Assembly (NCBI GenBank): GCA_030535715.1
Contig: JAUNRL010000062.1
Location: forward strand, 1 to 6,694
DNA from: Bacillota bacterium
GTDB taxonomy: Bacteria; Bacillota; Clostridia; Peptostreptococcales; Anaerovoracaceae
Direction: 5' to 3'
Length of the DNA stretch: 6,694 nt
The notes below the pieces were generated by a model that saw only the letters and a program-made list of their open reading frames with translations, did not search any database and was not told the origin of the DNA. The position numbers were made by a program, and so were the translations under genes. Position 1 is the stretch's first letter; every line of letters begins with the position of its first letter. Shown piece by piece: positions 1 through 5,605 of the stretch.

Positions 1-1
1 C

Positions 2-433
2 AATGAGATCACCGGAAACGTTATGGTGCTTAAGGACAAAGCCGGCTATAAAGTAGAATCGACCATCAACGCCAACGGAACCATCTTTCGGGCGGAAGTC
101 AAGGCGAACGATCCCTACGACTGCGTCGACCGCTGCATCGAGAAGTTGTCCGGTCAGATGTCCCGGTTCAAGACCAAGCTGCAGAAGAAGCATAAGGGGC
201 AGAAATCGGTGGATTTCGCGAAGCTCCCCGTATTTGAGGAGCCTGAGGAAGAGATCCATGTGGTGAAGAAAAAGAAGTTTGAGCTGACGCCCATGACGGT
301 GGATGAAGCCATCGTGCAGATGGAGCTTCTGGAGCATAACTTCTTCGTTTTCCTGAAGATTGAGACGGATTCCGTCAACGTGGTTTACCGCAGAGATGAT
401 GACGGATACGGTCTTTTGGAGACTACCTGTTAG
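2..433 (+). CDS. hpf: Ribosome hibernation promoting factor, long form (5' end missing)
   Basis: Long HPF binds the small ribosomal subunit and, through its C-terminal domain, pairs 70S ribosomes into inactive 100S dimers in stationary phase or stress. The reading frame is open to the left edge, so the gene starts outside the window. The visible 143 residues lack roughly the first 30-45 residues of a family usually near 175-190. The N-terminal RNA-binding fold is seen as a strand rich in E/T/I followed by a basic helix (DRCIEKLSGQMSRFKTKLQKK). After a charged linker (about residues 68-92) comes the dimerisation domain, with the hallmark stretch FELTPMTVDEAIVQMELL, then HNFFVF and NVVYRR. That domain separates long HPF from the short HPF/YfiA of enterobacteria. 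The first ATG in the window (position 23) is internal, because the residues before it still fit the family. The gene ends at TAG 431-433 and no clear terminator hairpin follows. Confidence 0.95.
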   Translation, partial: NEITGNVMVLKDKAGYKVESTINANGTIFRAEVKANDPYDCVDRCIEKLSGQMSRFKTKLQKKHKGQKSVDFAKLPVFEEPEEEIHVVKKKKFELTPMTVDEAIVQMELLEHNFFVFLKIETDSVNVVYRRDDDGYGLLETTC

Positions 434-498
434 AGAGAAAAAAGGGAAAAAAAGGAATCAAATCCTGCCGCTGCATATTGAACTTAGAATTTATATTT
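434..498. other. AT-rich intergenic spacer
   Basis: This stretch begins with a purine tract (runs of A broken by G) just after the hpf stop and turns strongly AT-rich towards the promoter. I looked for a stem-loop followed by a T run that would end the hpf transcript and found no convincing one; the T run at 495-501 has no stable stem before it. Readthrough from hpf into cdaA is therefore possible. I see no RNA gene or riboswitch here. Confidence 0.5.
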
Positions 499-526
499 TT
501 TACATTTATAATATCTATGGTATAAT
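499..526 (+). promoter_or_regulatory. Predicted housekeeping sigma (SigA-type) promoter of the cdaA operon
   Basis: The -35 box is TTTACA (499-504), one mismatch from TTGACA. The -10 box is a perfect TATAAT (521-526), with a 16-base spacer. Just before the -10 is TATG (516-519), which matches the TRTG extended -10 element of Gram-positive promoters. Transcription should start near 532-534, just upstream of the annotated cdaA start. This is the only strong promoter I see in the window and would serve cdaA and, since no terminator is visible, the genes behind it. Confidence 0.8.
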
Positions 527-535
527 GTTCGGATT

Positions 536-1429
536 TTGGTTGCTTTTGGATTGAACAGCCTGCAGGAGATACTGACCAATGCTTTTTCGGGCTTTGGGCT
601 GACGGACGCCATCGACATTGCGCTGGTGGCCTTTGTCGTGTATAAAGTGCTGGGGTTCATCGTCCAGACCAGAGCGGAGCAGATCCTGAAAGGCGTTCTG
701 GTGCTGATTATCGCTCTGCTGGTTTCCGACTTTTTCAACCTGTATACCCTGAACTGGATGTGCAAGGGCGCCGTTGCCTTAGGCGCGGTAGCTATCCTGA
801 TCGTGTTCCAGCCGGAACTGCGGCGCGCATTGGAATACATGGGCCGGGGCAGCTTCATGCGGACGGCGATCGCTCCTGAGGATAAGGATAAGCTGAAGAA
901 GAGCATTACCGGCATTTCTCGGGCCGTCGAGGATTTCTCCGCGAATCGGCTGGGCGCGCTGCTGGTGTTTGAGGGACAGACGGTTCTGGAGGACATCGCC
1001 GAGTCCGGCACTGTGCTGAACGCGGAAATCTCCGAACAGCTCCTGGGAAACATTTTTTATGAAGGCTCACCCCTTCATGACGGCGCGGTGATCATCCGCG
1101 ACGGTAAAATTCATGCGGCCGGCTGCGTCCTTCCGCTGTCGGGGAACGCGGACATCGACAACAAGCTGGGAACCCGTCACCGCGCGGGACTCGGGATTAC
1201 GGAATACTCCGACGCGCTGGTCATCATCGTGTCAGAGGAAACAGGCATCATCTCCATGGCCAAAGACGGGAAACTGGAGCGGTTTATTGATTCCCGATCC
1301 ATTGAGAAATCCCTTCTGGAATTCTACCTGAAGAGCAGCGATTTCTCAGAGCGCATTGACCGGATCCCCTGGGCAAAGGGGCTCTTTGGGCGAAGAAAAC
1401 GGGGGAGGGATGACCATGCTGAGGAATAG
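536..1429 (+). CDS. cdaA: Diadenylate cyclase CdaA (membrane-bound DAC enzyme)
   Basis: CdaA joins two ATP into cyclic di-AMP at the inner face of the membrane; this messenger controls potassium and osmolyte transport and so affects wall stability. Three membrane segments fit residues about 24-43, 50-67 and 77-91, followed by the conserved FQPELRRALE. The DisA_N/DAC catalytic domain carries HDGAVI (181-186, DGA motif) and GTRHRAG (212-218, RHR motif), then VSEETG (232-237). Both catalytic motifs are intact. The common GTRHRAA ends in G here, a mild change. Length (297 aa from this start) is near the usual 270-290. The tail (about 283-297) is basic, then acidic. The start is uncertain: TTG 536 and TTG 551 are both in frame, neither has a good ribosome binding site, and a stop lies in frame at 509-511. 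The gene overlaps cdaR by 14 bases. CdaR and GlmM, encoded next, are the known protein regulators of CdaA. Confidence 0.95.
   Translation: MVAFGLNSLQEILTNAFSGFGLTDAIDIALVAFVVYKVLGFIVQTRAEQILKGVLVLIIALLVSDFFNLYTLNWMCKGAVALGAVAILIVFQPELRRALEYMGRGSFMRTAIAPEDKDKLKKSITGISRAVEDFSANRLGALLVFEGQTVLEDIAESGTVLNAEISEQLLGNIFYEGSPLHDGAVIIRDGKIHAAGCVLPLSGNADIDNKLGTRHRAGLGITEYSDALVIIVSEETGIISMAKDGKLERFIDSRSIEKSLLEFYLKSSDFSERIDRIPWAKGLFGRRKRGRDDHAEE
1404..1408 (+). promoter_or_regulatory. Ribosome binding site deciding the cdaR start
   Basis: GGAGG inside a G-rich run (1401-1409) stands 7 bases before ATG 1416. The other in-frame ATG at 1410 directly touches the G-run, which is too close, so 1416 is the better start. 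The site lies inside the end of cdaA, which suggests translational coupling. Confidence 0.75.
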
Positions 1430-1796
1430 GAAGTTTCAGCTGATTGCTTCCCTGCTGATTGCCGTCGTGCTCTGGCTGTATGTGGTAGGCAACGTCAATC
1501 CGACCATCGTCGCATCGGTGCGCGGGATCGAAGTGGAGATGACCGGCGAGGATGAACTGGCGGATCTCGGTATGAGCGCCAATCTGGATGCGCCGGAGAC
1601 TGTGGATATCGTGATCCGTGGCAGCCGTTCGGATGTCAATGAAGCCAAGAAGAGCGACATCAGGGCAACGGTGGATGTGTCTGACTGCAACTACGGCAAA
1701 AATGAAGGCGAAATCCGGATATCCTTCCCGGAAGAGATCAGCGGAGTGACCATCGACCAGATGGCCCCGGAAAAGGTCGCGTTCACGGTGGAATAG
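1416..1796 (+). CDS. cdaR: CdaR, YbbR-domain regulator of CdaA (short, single-domain form)
   Basis: CdaR is a membrane-anchored protein that binds CdaA and alters its activity; the gene almost always follows cdaA in Firmicutes. From ATG 1416 it has 126 residues. A short basic start (MLRNRKFQ) precedes one membrane helix (about 7-24, ending LWLYVVGNVNP), which is the typical N-terminus of the family. One YbbR domain follows (about 30-126), with the expected VRGIEVEM, VDIVIRGS, DIRATVDVS and closing APEKVAFTVE pattern. The basic N-terminus suggests the YbbR domain lies outside the cell. The B. subtilis protein has four YbbR domains and about 480 residues, so this copy is very short. The frame ends at a clean TAG and glmM follows after 38 bases, so no broken remainder is visible here. 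A start at 1410 would add two residues; the ATG at 1356 is deep inside cdaA and is not supported. Confidence 0.88.
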   Translation: MLRNRKFQLIASLLIAVVLWLYVVGNVNPTIVASVRGIEVEMTGEDELADLGMSANLDAPETVDIVIRGSRSDVNEAKKSDIRATVDVSDCNYGKNEGEIRISFPEEISGVTIDQMAPEKVAFTVE

Positions 1797-1820
1797 GGAA
1801 GGGCAAAGGCAGCCTGACGC

Positions 1821-1826
1821 AGGAGG
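1821..1826 (+). promoter_or_regulatory. Ribosome binding site of glmM
   Basis: A perfect AGGAGG stands 8 bases before ATG 1835. The 11-base string AGGAGGAAACA (1821-1831) recurs exactly before glmS (3183-3193), and lemA has a close variant, so these genes share a strong initiation signal that cdaA lacks. Confidence 0.85.
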
Positions 1827-1834
1827 AAACACAG

Positions 1835-3184
1835 ATGGGCAGATTATTCGGCACGGATGGAGTAAGAGGCATCGCCAACGCGGAGCTGACACCGGAACTG
1901 GCGTTCAAGCTGGGCAAAGCGGGCGGCCATGTGCTGAGCAAAAGCAAGAAAGGGCCGATCTTCCTGATCGGCAAGGATACGCGGCTTTCCGGCGATATGC
2001 TGGAAGATGCCCTGAGCGCGGGCATCACCGCTGTCGGGGGGAACGTCATCAAGGTGGGCGTGTTGCCGACACCGGCGATTGCCTATCTGATCCGGGTCTA
2101 CCACGCTGACGCGGGCGTGGTGATCAGCGCCTCCCACAATCCCTTTGAGTACAATGGCATCAAGTTTTTCAACAGCGAGGGATTTAAGCTGGATGACGAT
2201 CTGGAAGATGACATCGAGGATATCCTTCTTCGTGACATCGACGTCAACAGTCATATCACCGGCAGCAGCATCGGCCGCTGTCTGGACGCGGATGACGACG
2301 CAGAGGAAAAATACGCGCAGTTTCTGGAGTCCACTATTAATGCGGATATCCGCGGTGTGAAGCTGGTGCTGGACTGCGCCAACGGCGCGGCATATCGGGT
2401 GGCGGAGAAAGTCTACCGGGATCTGGGCGCGAAGGTATCGGTCATCGGCAACCGGCCCAACGGCATGAATATCAATGAGCGCTGCGGATCCACCCATCCG
2501 GAGGGACTGCAGAAGACGGTGATCGAGGAGGGCGCCTTCCTTGGCCTGGCCTACGACGGTGACGCGGATCGTTTGATCGCCGTGGATGAAAAAGGCCGGA
2601 TCATCGATGGAGACAAGCTGATTTGCATCTGCGCGGAGATGATGAAGAACCGGGGACAGCTTACGGACAATCTGGTTACCGCGACGGTCATGAGCAACAT
2701 CGGTTTTCACCGCCGGATGGAGGAGATGGGCTGCCGGGTGGACATCACCGCAGTGGGCGACCGGTATGTGCTGGAGAGCATGCGTAGAACCGGCGGGCAG
2801 ATCGGCGGCGAACAGTCGGGACACATTATTTTCCTGAATCACACGACGACAGGTGACGGCATTCTGTCTTCTCTGCAGCTGCTGCAGGCGGTGCTGGAAT
2901 CCGGAAAGAAACCCAGCGAATTGTCTGATGAGATTGAAATCTTCCCGCAGGTGCTGAAGAACGCCAAGGTCAGAAATGAGAACAAGAACAAGTTCATGAA
3001 TGATCCCGGAATCCGGGAAGCCATCAATCGTATCGAAAAGGAAATCGAAGGGTGCGGCAGGATACTGATCCGCCCGTCGGGCACCGAGCCGGTGGCCCGG
3101 GTCATGATTGAGGGGCAGGACGTGGAATATATCACCGAACTGGCGGAAGATCTGGCCAGACTGATTACCAGACATTTCGGTTAG
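1835..3184 (+). CDS. glmM: Phosphoglucosamine mutase GlmM
   Basis: GlmM converts glucosamine-6-phosphate to glucosamine-1-phosphate in the cytoplasm, the second step to UDP-GlcNAc for peptidoglycan. It also binds CdaA and lowers c-di-AMP synthesis in several Firmicutes. At 449 aa it is full length for the family. The start MGRLFGTDGVRG is typical. Visible in order are the phosphoserine loop ISASHNP (97-103, catalytic Ser100), the metal-binding loop DGDADR (241-246), the sugar-binding loop GGEQSGH (324-330), and the phosphate-binding loop RPSGTEP (413-419) in the C-terminal domain. All key residues are present, so the enzyme should be active. The phosphoserine loop reads SASHNP and the sugar loop GEQSGH, as expected for GlmM rather than a phosphomannomutase. 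Its TAG stop overlaps the glmS ribosome binding site, which fits close coupling of the two consecutive enzymes. Confidence 0.98.
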   Translation: MGRLFGTDGVRGIANAELTPELAFKLGKAGGHVLSKSKKGPIFLIGKDTRLSGDMLEDALSAGITAVGGNVIKVGVLPTPAIAYLIRVYHADAGVVISASHNPFEYNGIKFFNSEGFKLDDDLEDDIEDILLRDIDVNSHITGSSIGRCLDADDDAEEKYAQFLESTINADIRGVKLVLDCANGAAYRVAEKVYRDLGAKVSVIGNRPNGMNINERCGSTHPEGLQKTVIEEGAFLGLAYDGDADRLIAVDEKGRIIDGDKLICICAEMMKNRGQLTDNLVTATVMSNIGFHRRMEEMGCRVDITAVGDRYVLESMRRTGGQIGGEQSGHIIFLNHTTTGDGILSSLQLLQAVLESGKKPSELSDEIEIFPQVLKNAKVRNENKNKFMNDPGIREAINRIEKEIEGCGRILIRPSGTEPVARVMIEGQDVEYITELAEDLARLITRHFG

Positions 3185-3188
3185 GAGG
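3183..3188 (+). promoter_or_regulatory. Ribosome binding site of glmS, overlapping the glmM stop
   Basis: AGGAGG starts within the glmM TAG stop and stands 11 bases before ATG 3200, a little long; a weaker AGGA at 3193-3196 is closer. The overlap means ribosomes ending glmM are already at the glmS site. Confidence 0.75.
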
Positions 3189-3199
3189 AAACAGGATAT

Positions 3200-5029
3200 A
3201 TGTGCGGTATTGTAGGCTTCGTCGGCGAAAGCCATGCGAAGGAGAGAATTGTTGACGGGCTGAAGCGTCTGGAGTACAGAGGCTACGATTCAGCGGGTAT
3301 TGCGTTGCCCATCGGCGGGAAGATTCAGATCCGCAAGCATGTGGGGGAAATCAGGAATCTGGAGCAGATCATCGCCGATGACAATTTTGACGCGCCGATG
3401 GGTATCGGCCATACCCGTTGGGCAACTCACGGCGCGCCGTCGGATGTCAATGCGCATCCCCACGGCAACCAGGATGATTCCATCGCCATTGTACACAACG
3501 GCATCATCGAAAACTATCAGGAAATCCGAGAATGGCTGGCCCGGGAATACGGTGTGCAGTTCAAATCCGAGACCGATTCCGAGGTGATCGCTCATCTGAT
3601 CAGCATCTATTATGACGGGGATCTGCTGAGCGCGGTGAACAAGGCGGTGGAAGATATGCGCGGCGCCTACGCGGTATGCGCCATCGCCGCGGATGAACCG
3701 GACAGGATTGTGGCGGTCCGCAAGGACGCTCCCCTGGTGGCGGGCATCGGTAGAGGCTGCAACTTCATCGCTTCTGACATCCCGGCTCTGCTGAAGTATG
3801 TCCGGGAGGTTTACTTCATTGAAAACAACGAAACCGTTGTCCTGACCAGGGATGACATCACCATCTATAACGAGAAGGGAAACCGGGTCAACCGAGAAGT
3901 CTTTCATGTGAGCTGGGATGCGGATGCGGCGGAGAAAGAAGGCTACGACCACTTTATGATCAAAGAAATCCACGAACAGCCCAAGGGGATCCGGGAAACG
4001 CTCCTGCGCAGGGTTGACGAGGAGGGCCGCATCAATCTGGACGGCATTGCCATGACGAGGGAGGGACTCGAGAGCTTCAACAAGGTCTACATCGTCGCCT
4101 GCGGGACGGCCTATCATGCCGGCCTGGTTGGCAAGTCCGTGATCGAAAGACTGGCGAAGATTCCCGTGGAAGTGGATGTGGCGTCCGAATTCCGGTACCG
4201 CGATCCCTTTGTGGATGAAAATACGCTGTTCATCGCTATCAGCCAGTCCGGCGAGACGCTGGACACGCTGGCCGCTCTGCGGGAAGCAAAGGCAAAGGGA
4301 GCGCGGATTCTGTCCGTGGTCAATGTCGTGGGCAGTTCGGTAGCCAGGGAATCCGATGATGTTTTCTATACCTGGGCGGGTCCGGAGATCGCCGTGGCGT
4401 CCACCAAGGCATACACCACCCAGCTGATCTGTATGTATCTGATTGCCCTTTACATGGGACAGACCAAGGGAGTTCTGCTGCAGAAGGAGTATGACCGCAT
4501 TCTGAACGAACTGAGAGCCCTCCCGGAAAAGGTGGAAAAGATTCTTACCCAGGAGGAGCAGCTTGCTTTCCTGGCGAAAAAGTATCATCACAAGGAACAC
4601 GTCTTTTTCATCGGCAGAGGGCTGGACTGCGGCGTATCCTATGAAGGATCCCTGAAGCTCAAGGAAATTTCCTATATTCACTCCTTCGCTATTGCGGCGG
4701 GCGAGTTGAAGCATGGCACCATCGCGCTGATGGATCCGGATGCTCTGGTTGTGGCGTTGGCCACCCAGGACAGCCTGTACGAGAAGATGGTGTCCAATAT
4801 CGTCGAGGTAACCGCGCGGGGGGCCCGGGTCATCGGTCTGGCCAAGGATGGCCGGAATGAAATTGAGCAGATCGCCGATGAGGCGGTATATATTCCGGAG
4901 TGTGCCGATGAGGTTACACCGGTGCTTACGGTTATTCCTCTGCAGATCTTCGCCTATTATGTGGCGAAGGAGCGGGGATGCAATATTGATAAGCCAAAGA
5001 ATCTGGCGAAATCCGTTACTGTAGAATAA
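3200..5029 (+). CDS. glmS: Glutamine--fructose-6-phosphate aminotransferase (isomerizing) GlmS
   Basis: GlmS makes glucosamine-6-phosphate and glutamate from fructose-6-phosphate and glutamine, the committed step of amino sugar synthesis. At 609 aa it is full length. The N-terminal glutaminase domain (about 1-235) starts MCGIVGFVG, where Cys2 becomes the nucleophile after Met removal, and shows RGYDSAG (27-33), HTRWATHG (71-78) and HNGIIEN (99-105). The linker carries YDHFMIKEIHEQP (249-261). The first SIS sugar-phosphate domain has CGTAYHAG (301-308), SQSGET (349-353 plus Thr) and PEIAVASTKAYTTQ (395-408). The second SIS domain has FFIGRGLDCGVSYEGSLKLK and GELKHG. The C-terminus KPKNLAKSVTVE is the usual active-site lid. 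All catalytic residues are present. Only 15 bases separate it from glmM, so there is no room between them for the self-cleaving glmS ribozyme found in many Firmicutes. Confidence 0.98.
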   Translation: MCGIVGFVGESHAKERIVDGLKRLEYRGYDSAGIALPIGGKIQIRKHVGEIRNLEQIIADDNFDAPMGIGHTRWATHGAPSDVNAHPHGNQDDSIAIVHNGIIENYQEIREWLAREYGVQFKSETDSEVIAHLISIYYDGDLLSAVNKAVEDMRGAYAVCAIAADEPDRIVAVRKDAPLVAGIGRGCNFIASDIPALLKYVREVYFIENNETVVLTRDDITIYNEKGNRVNREVFHVSWDADAAEKEGYDHFMIKEIHEQPKGIRETLLRRVDEEGRINLDGIAMTREGLESFNKVYIVACGTAYHAGLVGKSVIERLAKIPVEVDVASEFRYRDPFVDENTLFIAISQSGETLDTLAALREAKAKGARILSVVNVVGSSVARESDDVFYTWAGPEIAVASTKAYTTQLICMYLIALYMGQTKGVLLQKEYDRILNELRALPEKVEKILTQEEQLAFLAKKYHHKEHVFFIGRGLDCGVSYEGSLKLKEISYIHSFAIAAGELKHGTIALMDPDALVVALATQDSLYEKMVSNIVEVTARGARVIGLAKDGRNEIEQIADEAVYIPECADEVTPVLTVIPLQIFAYYVAKERGCNIDKPKNLAKSVTVE

Positions 5030-5034
5030 AGGAA

Positions 5035-5039
5035 AGGAG
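5035..5039 (+). promoter_or_regulatory. Ribosome binding site of lemA
   Basis: AGGAG within AAAGGAGA stands 8 bases before ATG 5048. It lies in the 18-base gap after the glmS stop, leaving no space there for a separate promoter or terminator. Confidence 0.75.
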
Positions 5040-5047
5040 AACACATC

Positions 5048-5605
5048 ATGAAACTCTTTCTGCTGATCATTCTGGTCATCATTGTTATCGTTGTGATCTG
5101 GTTTGTTTCCGGATACAATGGATTTGTGCGGGGAAAAAACAGCATCGACGAAGCTTTCTCCACGATGGATGTTTATCTGAAGAAGCGCTTTGATCTGATC
5201 CCGAATCTGGTGGAAGCGGTCAAGGGTTACGCCACGCATGAAAAGGAAACCCTGCAGGCTGTGGTCGCGGCGAGAAGCCAGGTGCAGTCCGCCGGAACGG
5301 ATGCGGAACGGATGCAGGCGGAGAACGCGCTGACCGGAACCCTGCGTTCCCTGTTCGCCGTCGCCGAAGCCTATCCCGATCTGAAGGCCAACGAGGGATT
5401 CCTGGATCTGCAGCGGCAGCTGAAGACCGTGGAGGAGGATATCGCCAACTCCAGAAAATACTACAACGGCTGCGTCAAGGCGTTCAACAACCGGTGCCAG
5501 ATGTTTCCGTCCAGCATCATTGCGGGAATGTTCCACTTCGAGCCCCGTACCATGTTTGAGGTCTCCAGTGAAGAGGAGAGAGAGAATGTCAAGGTCGAAT
5601 TCTAA
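5048..5605 (+). CDS. lemA: LemA family membrane protein
   Basis: This is a 185-residue LemA protein, the usual family length. One hydrophobic N-terminal helix (about 3-20) anchors it. It is followed by the family start YNGFV (23-27) and a mainly helical body with the signature KRFDLIPNLVEAVKGYATHE (46-65), then VVAARSQV (72-79), AEAYPDLKANEGFLDLQ (106-122) and SRKYYN (135-140). The pattern of long charged helices matches the four-helix structure known for the family. The biochemical role of LemA proteins is not established; they are linked to the envelope in several bacteria. Here the gene follows glmS by 18 bases and overlaps the next gene by 20 bases. LemA genes often sit beside a DUF2207 gene, as here, so the two products probably act together at the membrane. 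No lipobox cysteine is seen in the N-terminal helix, so it is probably an uncleaved anchor. Confidence 0.95.
   Translation: MKLFLLIILVIIVIVVIWFVSGYNGFVRGKNSIDEAFSTMDVYLKKRFDLIPNLVEAVKGYATHEKETLQAVVAARSQVQSAGTDAERMQAENALTGTLRSLFAVAEAYPDLKANEGFLDLQRQLKTVEEDIANSRKYYNGCVKAFNNRCQMFPSSIIAGMFHFEPRTMFEVSSEEERENVKVEF
5574..5578 (+). promoter_or_regulatory. Ribosome binding site deciding the DUF2207 start
   Basis: AGGAG stands 7 bases before ATG 5586 and lies inside the 3' end of lemA. It supports a start that overlaps lemA by 20 bases and implies translational coupling. Confidence 0.75.

Noticed and set aside
434..501. Possible intrinsic terminator after hpf
   Set aside because: There is a T run near 495-501, but I could not find a stable G+C stem directly before it.
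360..554. 64-codon + frame spanning the hpf end and the cdaA promoter
   Set aside because: It overlaps hpf out of frame, then reads through AT-rich promoter DNA as Ile/Tyr repeats; no family resemblance and no ribosome binding site.
484..1053. 189-codon open frame on the - strand over the start of cdaA
   Set aside because: It overlaps the cdaA membrane and catalytic domains, has Ser/Thr/Arg-rich composition typical of a shadow frame, and no ribosome binding site or family resemblance was seen.
1356..1415. Longer cdaR start at ATG 1356
   Set aside because: The added residues are Gly-rich, do not look like the family N-terminus, lie deep in cdaA, and the strong GGAGG sits before 1416.
2874..2888. 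CTGCAG-rich near-palindrome
   Set aside because: It encodes Leu-Gln-Leu-Leu-Gln within a normal part of GlmM and is not an exact inverted repeat.
1844..3235. 463-codon open frame on the - strand
   Set aside because: Same cause: it is in codon register opposite glmM, which is a certain full-length gene with all catalytic loops.
3290..5536. 748-codon open frame on the - strand
   Set aside because: It lies codon-on-codon opposite glmS and lemA. In that register a stop arises only where the sense strand uses TTA, CTA or TCA, which are rare here, so a long antisense frame is expected. Its translation is low in complexity, matches no family I know, and the sense genes are certain.
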